Shown here in pieces: positions 1 to 8,495 of a stretch of DNA of 64,000 nt. Under the pieces are notes generated by a model, which saw nothing but the letters and a program-made list of their open reading frames with translations, was not told the origin of the DNA and ran no database searches. Within the stretch, counting starts at the first letter, position 1. Every line of letters begins with the position of its first letter. Origin of the DNA: Candidatus Lernaella stagnicola (GTDB lineage: Bacteria; Lernaellota; Lernaellaia; Lernaellales; Lernaellaceae); NCBI GenBank assembly GCA_030765525.1, contig JAVCCK010000002.1:51574-115573 (forward strand), given 5' to 3'. Both the position numbers and the translations under genes were made by a program.

Positions 1-1149
1 GCCCGGCAAGCCCAGCGTGTAGCTGATGTTGAAAACCAGATTCCGCTGCGCCATCGCCTCGAGCGATTGCCACAAGGCGTCGTTGGTAAAGGGATAGCCG
101 CGATTGGCTGCACGCAGGGTTTCGTCGCCGCTTTCCACGCCGAGCAGAATTTCGTTTTCCGTTCCCGCGCCGAAACATTCGACAAACGCGTCGAGTAAAC
201 GCTCGTCGGGCAAAGCGAAACTTTCGAAGCCGGCGTGGAATTTCAAACCGGCGTTGCGAATCGCGGCGAACAAGCGCGGATAGTAGGACGCGTACGGGTA
301 TGGGTCGAAGGCGAAATAGATGCCGTTGACGCCGCATTCCTTCAGCGAGCGCAGTTCACGGAGGACGGAATCGATCGGGCGGAGCGTCGTATTTTCCCGC
401 CCGGTCGTGGTAGCCGTGGTGGATTTGGACCCGCTGCAATAGGAGCATTCCACGGGGCAGCCGCGGCCGATCGTCACCACGTGGCCCAGCCGCCCGGAAG
501 GAAACATGCGGTTTGCCGCGCGGCCTGGCAGACTCAGCGGTCTGAGCACGTGATTGGCTAGCCGGAAGTAGTCTTGGCTGTGCTCGAGTAAATCGTAGCG
601 TGCAAAATCGGCGGTGGCCAGAAACGCGCGGTCGGCCACAAAGCCGATTGCGTTGTGCCGAATCTCTCCGCCGGCGCGGTAGCTCAAATTGGGAACCGCC
701 TCGAAGCCGCTGTCGTTTTCCAAGGACGCCAACAATTCAGCGAGCGGCGCCTCCCCTTCTCCCCGGATAACGAAGTCGATTTCCGGGACTAAGCGCAGCA
801 GTTCCGCGGCGAAATGCGACGCCGTCAGTCCGCCGGCCACGATTTTCGCGTTGGGGACGCCGCGTCGAATCGCTCGCGCCAAAGCAATGGTGTCAGGCAG
901 TTGATAGTGCCAATGCAGGGACAGGCCAACCACCCGCGGCGATTGCGAACGGAGGTAATGCACGACATCGAAATCGGGGTCGCGGCTTTTCTCCAGGCCG
1001 AGATGCAGGATGCGCGCGCCGTACCCGCGCCGGTCCAGGTGGTCGGCCAGCGAGAAGAGCCCGCTCGCAGGAATGTCGCCCAGCGAAAAATATCCGATGG
1101 GATTGTAGAAATTCCGGAATTTCGGCGTGTGAACAAATAGGCAGTTCAT
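1..1149 (-). CDS. B12-binding-type radical SAM protein, 3' end outside window
   Basis: Reading from an ATG at 1149 towards position 1 gives 383 uninterrupted codons; the C-terminus lies beyond the window. The N-terminal ~130 residues have the Rossmann-like layout of a cobalamin-binding domain (VVGLSLHWHY, KIVAGGLTAS, then the IRGEGEAPLAELL signature). The radical SAM cluster motif follows as GRGCPVECSYCSG (CxxxCxxC), and GVESGDETL and YTLGLPG belong to the later barrel strands. Such enzymes use a [4Fe-4S] cluster and SAM, often with cobalamin, for methyl transfer, ring closure or other radical chemistry; the substrate cannot be read here. It is the last gene of a minus-strand trio of radical SAM genes. 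The B12-binding DxHxxG signature is not obvious, so true cobalamin binding is unproven. Confidence 0.85.
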   Translation of the reverse strand, partial: MNCLFVHTPKFRNFYNPIGYFSLGDIPASGLFSLADHLDRRGYGARILHLGLEKSRDPDFDVVHYLRSQSPRVVGLSLHWHYQLPDTIALARAIRRGVPNAKIVAGGLTASHFAAELLRLVPEIDFVIRGEGEAPLAELLASLENDSGFEAVPNLSYRAGGEIRHNAIGFVADRAFLATADFARYDLLEHSQDYFRLANHVLRPLSLPGRAANRMFPSGRLGHVVTIGRGCPVECSYCSGSKSTTATTTGRENTTLRPIDSVLRELRSLKECGVNGIYFAFDPYPYASYYPRLFAAIRNAGLKFHAGFESFALPDERLLDAFVECFGAGTENEILLGVESGDETLRAANRGYPFTNDALWQSLEAMAQRNLVFNISYTLGLPG

Positions 1150-1224
1150 CGTGATCCGTCGATTCCGTCCCGTTGAGTCGGTCAACTCCGCGCTGTGACA
1201 AGAACGCCCTTTGGCGGTCCCGGG

Positions 1225-2673
1225 CTACGTCACGTCATCGGCGCGGAAAAAGTCTCCCACAAGTTTCCAACCGGCTTTCAGAAAGCCGCCGAAGTATCCA
1301 TAGGTTGTCGCCCGCCGCGCGAGCCGCCACAAGGTCCGAGGCGAAAAATAAAATAGAATGAACGCCACAAGCACCCGACGCCATACGATTCGAGAACTCG
1401 GCGTATCTGGAAAAGGCGAATCGGGCAACGGGCCGCGCCGAAAATAGTAATCCGCAACGTTCTTTGCCGTGAGACTACCCGCCGCGATCGCCTTGTGCGT
1501 CAACTCGGAGGCTGGGTCGGGAAACAAGCCCGAAAACAAGGCGAACTCACTTCCGGAACGGACCAATTGGCCGACCGTGCGAACGACATCGCCGAAGGTT
1601 TCGCCGGGATTGCCGAATAACATATACGCCAGCGAGTCGATTCCCGCCTGATCGGTCTGCCGCAACACTTCCAGGCTGAGGTTACCTTGGTGACCCTTGC
1701 TGAAACGGTCCAAAGCGCTATCGGAGAGCGACTCCACGCCGTAGCTGATCAGGTAGCAACCGCACTGCTGCATCTCCCGCAGCAAATCGACTGTAACCGC
1801 GTCGATACGGGTCTTGAACGTGAAGTGGAGACCTCGATGGGCCAGCGCCCGGGCCAGTTCAAGGGCGCGGTCCGGATCGACGGTGAACGTCGGGTCGACG
1901 AAATGAATTTCCTTCGCGCCGTCTTCCCGAATCACTTGATCCACTTCTTCCATCACGTGTTCGACGCCACGGGCGCGCCAGATGCGCGGCAGCGAACAGA
2001 ACGCGCAGTGGTTCGGGCAGCCGCGCGCGGATTCAACCAAGGTTACCGGCGCGAAGCGACCGAAGGGCGGGTGGATGTGATAGCGGTCGCGCCGCAACAA
2101 ATGGCGGGCCGGCAGCGGCAACTCGTCCATGGGCTGCGGCGGCGCGGGCGGATTGACGATCCACTCGTTGTCATGACGGTAAGCGACGCCGGGGATGTGC
2201 CGCCGACCGTCGGGATCGGGGCCTGCTTCCAGAAGTTCCACAAGCGCTTGTTCACCCTCGCCGAGCACCGCCACGTCGATTTGCGGCATGTATTCGAAAA
2301 GGGTCTGGGGCGGGAACACCGTGGCAGGCCCGCCGACGACGATGACGACCTGCGGCGCGGCGCGGCGAATCGAAGCCGCCAACTCGGCCGTCTCGGGAAG
2401 GGAGAAGACGGTTGCCGACAGCCCCACGACGCCGAATCCGCCGTCTCGCACCTTTGCTCCGACATCCAAGCCTTGGTTTTCGTTCAGGGAGAGGTCCAGC
2501 AATTCGACCGGGTGACCGGCGCGCTCCAAGGCCGCGCCGAGCATCGCGATTCCCAACGGCAACATGGGGAACAGGCCGCTCAAATTGAAACGAATACGCC
2601 GGCGATTGTGGACGTGAACCAGCAGGGTTTTGGTTTTCTCGTAACTTGTGCTTTTCATCGTCGATGCGACCAT
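1225..2673 (-). CDS. B12-binding-type radical SAM protein (482 aa)
   Basis: A cobalamin-binding-like N-terminal domain (LLGIAMLGAALERAGHP region, VVIVVGGPATVFP, VAVLGEGEQALVELL) precedes a radical SAM barrel with SARGCPNHCAFCS as the CxxxCxxC cluster motif, then FVDPTF, ISYGVESLS and MLFGNPGET strands. The C-terminal ~70 residues are rich in aromatic and basic residues (FILFYFSPRTLWRLARRATTYGYF) and may bind a membrane surface. The frame is open further upstream but overlaps the next gene, so the start is set at the ATG at 2673; the ATG at 2658 is an alternative. It lies 75 bp upstream of the first gene and downstream of the SPASM-type protein on the same strand, so co-transcription is likely. 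Substrate unknown. Confidence 0.88.
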   Translation of the reverse strand: MVASTMKSTSYEKTKTLLVHVHNRRRIRFNLSGLFPMLPLGIAMLGAALERAGHPVELLDLSLNENQGLDVGAKVRDGGFGVVGLSATVFSLPETAELAASIRRAAPQVVIVVGGPATVFPPQTLFEYMPQIDVAVLGEGEQALVELLEAGPDPDGRRHIPGVAYRHDNEWIVNPPAPPQPMDELPLPARHLLRRDRYHIHPPFGRFAPVTLVESARGCPNHCAFCSLPRIWRARGVEHVMEEVDQVIREDGAKEIHFVDPTFTVDPDRALELARALAHRGLHFTFKTRIDAVTVDLLREMQQCGCYLISYGVESLSDSALDRFSKGHQGNLSLEVLRQTDQAGIDSLAYMLFGNPGETFGDVVRTVGQLVRSGSEFALFSGLFPDPASELTHKAIAAGSLTAKNVADYYFRRGPLPDSPFPDTPSSRIVWRRVLVAFILFYFSPRTLWRLARRATTYGYFGGFLKAGWKLVGDFFRADDVT

Positions 2674-2798
2674 TTCACCTTTGCCGCGCAAACGTCCGTG
2701 TTCAAAGAATACCTTAAGGGCCGCCGACTCAATAGGAAGCGGGAAAACGCCATACGCCGCTTGGGGTAGCATGAATCGCGAATCACAATCAAGCTCCG

Positions 2799-3959
2799 CT
2801 AATCCCGCGTTTCTTGCGGGGGAAACGCTTCGTCCCAAGGAAGCGGCAGTCGATCGGCGGTTGCCGTCTTGCTCAGATGCTTCCTGATGAACTCCGGGTC
2901 GGTGGAGACAAGGCACTTTTCGTGATAGCGCCCGAAGTACGGATTCGCCAGCGCCCGGTTCCGGATTTTCTCGACCGATTCCTCGAAAATGTTGCCTGCC
3001 GCGATGTGTAGGAAGGGACACGGCATCACGTCGCCGTACGGAGTAACGTAGATGTTCTTCTTGACCGCACCGCAGCCGTATTGACCGCGATTGGCTTGCA
3101 AATCGGTGCGCACGTGCGGCAAGCGATCGGTCAACTCATCCACAAAACGCAGGTCGTCTTCGCTCAGGTACATGTCCTGCCGGCCCAGCCAGCGACCGGC
3201 TGCCGCAGGCATGAGCAGATACAGCAGGCAACCCCAGGATTCGGCCATTTCGATCAGGCGCTGAAGCCCGGGGCCTTGTACGCTTTGGTGGGTTAACACG
3301 GAGTTCAGCAGAACGCGGAGGCCTGCTTCCCGCGCCACGCGTATGCCGGCCAAGGTACTTTCGAAAGCGCCCGGTTGGCCGCGAAAATCGTCGTGTTCGG
3401 CTGCGATCCCGCTGTCCAAACTGAAGGTCAAGATGTCGACGCCGATTCGCCGCAATTCACGGGCGCGCGCCGCGGTGAGCAAGGTGCCGTTTGTCGTGAT
3501 CGAAATGATGTTTCGATCGGGGCGACACGCGGCGATGATGTCGGGCAGTGCATCGAACATCAAGGGTTCGCCGCCTTCGAAGGAAAAGTTGATCGTACCC
3601 AAGCGCATACATTCGGCCGCAACCCGCCGGTAATCGGCGACGGTCATTTGCCGCCGGTCGTTTTGTTTGAGCGCCTGGGCGTAACAGTGTCGGCAATTCA
3701 AGTTGCACTCGTAATCCACGCCGAAATCAACGTACCAAAGCGGCTCACGCGTCATGAAAAAGCCACGAAACACGGTCATACCGAGGCGCGCGAGCATGAG
3801 CGGCTTGCGCACAAACAGCGCGTATTGCAGGTCGAGTTTCGTTTCGGTCAGGGCGCGCAACGTAGCTCCAATCGGTGTGTTCGAACCGCGCCGAGTATCC
3901 CACAGGGTGAACCCAGCCGCAACGAACGCCGCGCTAAACCACGTCCATCGGCCGCTCAC
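2799..3959 (-). CDS. Radical SAM/SPASM-domain protein (386 aa)
   Basis: Unlike its neighbours this protein has no B12-type domain. The radical SAM motif CNLNCRHCYA begins near residue 85, followed by the GGEP motif in FSFEGGEPLMF. A Cys-rich C-terminal SPASM/twitch-like region contains CGAVKKNIYVTPYGDVMPC and a later lone Cys, expected to hold auxiliary Fe-S clusters. SPASM proteins commonly modify peptides or act in cofactor or lipid pathways. The GTG at 3959 has a GGAGG only one base upstream, so the start is uncertain; a start a few codons downstream is possible. It is the first gene of the minus-strand trio and is divergent from the + strand radical SAM series at 4074, with about 115 bp of shared promoter space. 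Confidence 0.82.
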   Translation of the reverse strand: MSGRWTWFSAAFVAAGFTLWDTRRGSNTPIGATLRALTETKLDLQYALFVRKPLMLARLGMTVFRGFFMTREPLWYVDFGVDYECNLNCRHCYAQALKQNDRRQMTVADYRRVAAECMRLGTINFSFEGGEPLMFDALPDIIAACRPDRNIISITTNGTLLTAARARELRRIGVDILTFSLDSGIAAEHDDFRGQPGAFESTLAGIRVAREAGLRVLLNSVLTHQSVQGPGLQRLIEMAESWGCLLYLLMPAAAGRWLGRQDMYLSEDDLRFVDELTDRLPHVRTDLQANRGQYGCGAVKKNIYVTPYGDVMPCPFLHIAAGNIFEESVEKIRNRALANPYFGRYHEKCLVSTDPEFIRKHLSKTATADRLPLPWDEAFPPQETRD

Positions 3960-4073
3960 GCCTCCGGAGATCGGCTTTCAGTTTGACCCCCGCCGCAGTG
4001 ATACCCTAGACTTGATTCCCGGTCGCCGCGAACCATCGCGTGCGCCCAAACAGCTCGGCGGGGCACCAACGCA

Positions 4074-5513
4074 ATGAAGATCACCTTGATCAAAGCCGAA
4101 CGAATCACCGAAACCGATCGGTGGGTTACCAATCCGCTCGGCATCATGTACCTCGCGTCCGTGGCGCGGCAGGCGGGTCACGAGCCGACGCTGCTGGACT
4201 TCCGCGTCCTGCAGGGGAAGCACGCGAAAAGCCGCTTGGACGCCGCGCTGGGCGAAGACGTGGCCGTAGTCGGTTTCAGCGCCCACTCGCACCATGCGGC
4301 ATTTGCCCGCCAGTTGGCTCACTATGTCCGCAAGCGCTTACCGAATGCATTTCTCGTGGTCGGCGGGCCGCTGGCGACGGCCAACACCGACTACGTGCTT
4401 GAAAACCTGCCGGTGGATGCTTGCGTGATCGGCGAGGGCGAAACCGCGTTTTCCAACCTCCTTGCGGCTTTGCAGGCGGGTGACCCGTGGCGCGGGTTCC
4501 CAGGCTTCGCTTATCGAGAGGGCGATCGTACGGTGGTCAATCCACCGGTGGCGCCGATCGAGAATCTTGACAGCCTGCCTCAACCGGCTTGGGATCTGAT
4601 GGATTTTGATCTCTACGCGCGGACCCTTTCCATTTCGCTCCGGCTGGGGAAACGCGCCTGCATTCATACGTCGCGCGGCTGCCCCTACGAATGCATTTAC
4701 TGCCAGAACTACTTCGGTCGCCGTTTTCGCGCGAGGAGTGCGCCGCACGTGTTGGCGGAAATCGATTTGCTCTACCGCAAGCACGGCATCCGCCGGCTGG
4801 AAATCATCGACGATTGTTTCAACCTCGAATACGAGCGCGCGGCGACGATTCTTCGGCGAATCCGCGACGACTACCCCGACCTGCGGATATCCTTCCCCAA
4901 CGCCGTGCGGGGCGACCTTCTGGACGAACCGTTTGTGAGACTGCTCAAACAGGCGCGCTGCGACTTCATGCCGATGGCCGCCGAAACCGGCAGCCCCCGC
5001 TTGCAGAAAATGATTCGCAAGCGCCTCGACGTCGACAAGATCAGAAACGCCGCGCGCTTGCTGGACAAGTATCAAATTGCGTCGTTCGTTTGCTTCATGG
5101 TCGGCTTCCCCACCGAGACTCCCGAGGAAATCGAGCAGACATTCGCCCTCGCCCGTGAATTACCGGGTGTGGTTCCCGTTTTCTCGATGGTAACGCCCTA
5201 TCCCCGCACCGCCCTGTGGGACATGGTGTATCCTGATGGCGCGCGCCTGAATCCCGAAGACATCGACGGCGCGTATGGGTATCGCTTCGACGACGATGAG
5301 GGCGGGCGACTGCTCGAACGCGCGTTGAAAATCACCCGGCGACGCTTCCTCAGACCGCGGTATTGGTTCGCGATTTCCTCCGAGTTTCGTTGGCGGTTCG
5401 CCGTGCGATGGGACGTGCTTCTGTGGAAGCTCGTGAGCATTGCGGCGCCGCTACCACTCAAGCGAAGGCTGCTCCGGCGGTTGGATCGGAGGTTTTCGCT
5501 GTGTCTGGAATAG
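4074..5513 (+). CDS. B12-binding-type radical SAM protein, first of a tandem trio (479 aa)
   Basis: Starts MKITLIKAERI; the N-terminal cobalamin-binding-like domain includes NPLGIMYLASVARQAGHEP, VVGFSAHSHH, FLVVGGPLA and VIGEGETAFSNLL. The radical SAM motif is TSRGCPYECIYCQN, followed by IIDDCFN, PMAAETGSPRLQKMIRKRLD and MVGFPTETPEE. The C-terminal tail (RPRYWFAISSEFRWRF, then LLWKLVSIAAPL) has amphipathic to hydrophobic helices, suggesting contact with a membrane or lipid. It is clearly related to the next two genes. Its end overlaps the next gene by 13 bp and it stops with TAG. The architecture is that of the BchE/HpnP-like B12 radical SAM superfamily; the reaction is unknown. Confidence 0.88.
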   Translation: MKITLIKAERITETDRWVTNPLGIMYLASVARQAGHEPTLLDFRVLQGKHAKSRLDAALGEDVAVVGFSAHSHHAAFARQLAHYVRKRLPNAFLVVGGPLATANTDYVLENLPVDACVIGEGETAFSNLLAALQAGDPWRGFPGFAYREGDRTVVNPPVAPIENLDSLPQPAWDLMDFDLYARTLSISLRLGKRACIHTSRGCPYECIYCQNYFGRRFRARSAPHVLAEIDLLYRKHGIRRLEIIDDCFNLEYERAATILRRIRDDYPDLRISFPNAVRGDLLDEPFVRLLKQARCDFMPMAAETGSPRLQKMIRKRLDVDKIRNAARLLDKYQIASFVCFMVGFPTETPEEIEQTFALARELPGVVPVFSMVTPYPRTALWDMVYPDGARLNPEDIDGAYGYRFDDDEGGRLLERALKITRRRFLRPRYWFAISSEFRWRFAVRWDVLLWKLVSIAAPLPLKRRLLRRLDRRFSLCLE

Positions 5514-6976
5514 CGCTGATTCGCACGGAATACCTTTCCATGCTCAATCCGTGCGTAATGATGCCGCTCGGGATTCTGCAGCTAACTTCCGTGCTGGAGA
5601 AAAAAGGTATCGAGGTCATCGACGTTGTCGATACATCGATCGTGCGATTTACCGACCTGCGCGCCCGTCTGGAACGGGTCGTGGACGCGCGCCCCGAGAT
5701 GATCGGCTTGTCCACCGTATCCAACCACCAGCCCTTCGCGCGCGCCGTGTCGCGGTTTTTCAAAAGCCGCCTGCCGGACACGCCGATTGTGCTCGGCGGC
5801 CCCTTCGCCAGTGCGGATCCACACGGCGTGCTGCAGCGGGCCGAAGTGGATATGGCCGTGCACGGCGAGGGAGAAGAAGCCCTCCCCGCATTGATCCAAG
5901 CCCTGCGAGCGGGCGAAGACTATCGTTCCATCCCGGGCTTGATCTACCGCGACGATGAAACCGTTCACGTCAATCCGTCGCATCCCTTGGACATCCCGCT
6001 GGATGAACTGCCCTTCGTGGCATGGGACCGCGTCGACTTCGATTACTACGGGCGTTTTCTCTCGATGTGTTTTCGGCGCTCGCCGTTCGCGGCGATCATG
6101 ACCAGCCGCGGATGTCCGTACAATTGCATTTACTGCCACAAGATTTTCGGCAACCGCTTTCGCGGCCGCTCGCCCGACCACGTACTGGAAGAGATGCACC
6201 TGCTGTGGCGCGAATACGGCCTGCGGCGTTTTGAGTTCGTCGACGACATTTTCAATTTCGACCACGCGCGCACCGTGGAAATCCTCACCCGCATGCGCGA
6301 CGAACTGCCCGGGGTTCGCGTCGGTTTCGGCAACGGTCTGCGTGCCGACCGCCTCGACGAGGAAATCTTCAAACTGATGCGCGACGTGCGGTGTCATTTC
6401 CTGCCGATCCCGGTGGAAACCGCCGTGCCGCACATGCAGAAGGTCATCGGTAAGAATCTCGACATCTCCAAGGCAGTTGAAGCAGCCCGCCTAGCGCGCA
6501 AATACGGCATTCACACGTGGGGCTTTTTCATGATCGGCTTCCCGGGTGAAACGCGCGAGGAAATGGAAGCGACGATCGACTTCGCCGAAGCGATGGACAT
6601 CGACTACCGCGCCATTCAGACTTCCAATCCTTTTGAAGGCACACAACTGCGGGAGATGCTCGGCTCCCACGCGGTCGGCAGTGAATTGGGCAACGTTCAC
6701 GCCGACTATACCGACGGCGTGGTCAACTCCCTCAACGACCGCAAATTGCGCGTGATGCGCCGGCAACTGCGCAATCCGGCCAACTGGTATTTCCTCTTCA
6801 ACATTGCGTTCTGGAAACTCTGGTGGATGGGCCCCCGGCAGGTAATCAGCCATGCGTTCAACCTCCTGCGCGAAGGGCTGCTGGGTCGACGCAAATACAC
6901 CGTACCCAGCCTGGAGAAAGAGCGGGCCGAAGTCTTGCGCAAAACCCTCGAAGCACTGGCGTGCGACCGTGGCTAG
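5501..6976 (+). CDS. B12-binding-type radical SAM protein, second of a tandem trio (491 aa)
   Basis: The start is set at the GTG at 5501 because it has a GGAGG at 5488-5492 with good spacing and because the next paralogue begins with nearly the same residues (SGIALIRTEYLS against SGVALIRTEYVS). The protein has the cobalamin-binding-like region (MMPLGILQLTSVLEKKGIEV, IVLGGPFASAD, VHGEGEEALPALI), the cluster motif TSRGCPYNCIYCHK, then FVDDIFNFD, PVETAVPHMQKVIGKNLD and MIGFPGETREE. The C-terminal tail ANWYFLFNIAFWKLWWMGP is strongly hydrophobic and is shared with the next gene. The 13-bp overlap with the upstream gene implies translational coupling. Stop is TAG. Confidence 0.88.
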   Translation: MSGIALIRTEYLSMLNPCVMMPLGILQLTSVLEKKGIEVIDVVDTSIVRFTDLRARLERVVDARPEMIGLSTVSNHQPFARAVSRFFKSRLPDTPIVLGGPFASADPHGVLQRAEVDMAVHGEGEEALPALIQALRAGEDYRSIPGLIYRDDETVHVNPSHPLDIPLDELPFVAWDRVDFDYYGRFLSMCFRRSPFAAIMTSRGCPYNCIYCHKIFGNRFRGRSPDHVLEEMHLLWREYGLRRFEFVDDIFNFDHARTVEILTRMRDELPGVRVGFGNGLRADRLDEEIFKLMRDVRCHFLPIPVETAVPHMQKVIGKNLDISKAVEAARLARKYGIHTWGFFMIGFPGETREEMEATIDFAEAMDIDYRAIQTSNPFEGTQLREMLGSHAVGSELGNVHADYTDGVVNSLNDRKLRVMRRQLRNPANWYFLFNIAFWKLWWMGPRQVISHAFNLLREGLLGRRKYTVPSLEKERAEVLRKTLEALACDRG

Positions 6977-7003
6977 TCTCGCAGCCGGCCGCGAGGAGGA
7001 TTG

Positions 7004-8470
7004 ATGTCCGGGGTCGCGCTGATCCGCACGGAATACGTCTCGGAGGTTAATCCTTGCGTCACGATGCCGATGGGAATCTATCAACTCACGAGCGTGTTGG
7101 AGAAGCAGGGCGTCGAGGTGTGCGCCGCGCTTGATCTGTTGATCGTCAAGCCGCGGGACATTCGCCGCGAACTCGAGCGTATCGTCGCGCGGCAACCCGA
7201 CGTCATCGGGCTTAGCTCCGCATCCCACCAATTGCGCTTCGCCCACCGGGTGGCTGACTTTTTCAAAAAGAGATTGCCCCACGTGCCCGTTGTCGTCGGT
7301 GGCCCCTTCGTCAGCGCCAATCATGAAAACGCGATGGATTGCCCCTCGGTAGATTTCGGCGTTCATGGCGAGGGCGAAGACGCACTGCCGGCCTTGGTGC
7401 GGGCGCTGGCCGCGGGCGAAGATTACCGCAGCATTCCGCGCCTTGCTTATCGGGAAGACGGCGGCCTGCACCTCAATCCGTCCGCCCCGATTTCCTATTC
7501 GTTGGACGAGCTGCCCTTCATTGCCTGGGACCGCATTGATTTCGCGCGCTACGGCAAATTCATGTCGATGTGCTTTCAACGTTCGCCGTATGCCGCGGTG
7601 TTCACGAGCCGCGGATGCCCGTTTCAATGCATCTTCTGCCACAATCATTTCGGTCGTCAGTATCGCTTTCGCTCGCCCGACCGCGTCTTGGAAGAAATGC
7701 ACCTGCTGTACGACCGCGACGGCATTCGCCGTTTCGAAATCAACGAGGACTTGTTCAACTGGGATTACGATCGTGCCACGGAGATCCTCACTCGCGTCCG
7801 TGACGAACTGCCCGCGGCGTCGGTCGGTTTCGGTTCGGGTATCCGGGCCGACTTGCTGGACGAACCTTTCGTCAAGCTGCTCGCCGAAGTGAACTGCTAC
7901 TTCCTGGCCATTCCTGTCGAGACCGCCGTTCCGCGCCTGCAGAAGTTGATTCGCAAGAACCTCGATTTGAAAAAGGCGGAGCGGGCGGCGAATCTGGCGC
8001 GGCGCTACGGATTGCATACCTGGGCGTTTTTCCTGCTCGGCTTTCCCACCGAAACCGAAGAGGAGATGGAAACGACAGTAGCGTACGCGGAGCAGTTGGA
8101 TGTCGATTTCGTCTCGATTCAATCGGTCAGCCCCTACGAAGGGACCGAACTGCGAGCCATGTTGGGTGAACTCCCGGCGGATTTGGAACTCGGCAACCCT
8201 CACGCCGATTACCGCCGCGGCGATTTTTCCCTCGAGCACATCAACGACCTGAAAACACTCGTGATGCGCAATCGCCTGAAGCGAAGAGCGAATTGGTATT
8301 TTGTGAAAAACCTTTTGCTCTGGAAACTCTGGTGGCTCGGGCCGAAGAACGCCCTTGCCCACCTGGCGATCACCGTTTGGGAGTCGCTTTTCCATCGCGG
8401 TGTGATGATCGACCGATTCGAACGAAATCGACGGCGCTTGGCGCGCGAGGTTTTTTCTTCCCTGGATTAG
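7004..8470 (+). CDS. B12-binding-type radical SAM protein, third of a tandem trio (488 aa)
   Basis: The ATG at 7004 follows a GAGGAGG just upstream. The sequence parallels the preceding gene along its whole length: VTMPMGIYQLTSVLEKQGVEV, VVVGGPFVSAN, VHGEGEDALPALV, the cluster motif TSRGCPFQCIFCHN, INEDLFNWD, PVETAVPRLQKLIRKNLD, LLGFPTETEEE and the hydrophobic tail ANWYFVKNLLLWKLWWLGP. The similarity indicates tandem duplication within the cluster, so the two enzymes probably act on related substrates or at successive positions of one substrate. The long reading frame seen on the opposite strand here (6491-8395) is a shadow of these two genes. Stop is TAG, only 26 bp from the convergent gene. 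Confidence 0.88.
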   Translation: MSGVALIRTEYVSEVNPCVTMPMGIYQLTSVLEKQGVEVCAALDLLIVKPRDIRRELERIVARQPDVIGLSSASHQLRFAHRVADFFKKRLPHVPVVVGGPFVSANHENAMDCPSVDFGVHGEGEDALPALVRALAAGEDYRSIPRLAYREDGGLHLNPSAPISYSLDELPFIAWDRIDFARYGKFMSMCFQRSPYAAVFTSRGCPFQCIFCHNHFGRQYRFRSPDRVLEEMHLLYDRDGIRRFEINEDLFNWDYDRATEILTRVRDELPAASVGFGSGIRADLLDEPFVKLLAEVNCYFLAIPVETAVPRLQKLIRKNLDLKKAERAANLARRYGLHTWAFFLLGFPTETEEEMETTVAYAEQLDVDFVSIQSVSPYEGTELRAMLGELPADLELGNPHADYRRGDFSLEHINDLKTLVMRNRLKRRANWYFVKNLLLWKLWWLGPKNALAHLAITVWESLFHRGVMIDRFERNRRRLAREVFSSLD

Positions 8471-8495
8471 CGTACCCGACCGGACCGAACGCTTG

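Noticed and set aside
6491..8395. Long open frame on the minus strand across two genes
   Set aside because: It spans the end of one radical SAM gene and all of the next on the opposite strand, has no recognisable motif and follows from the codon bias of the real genes.
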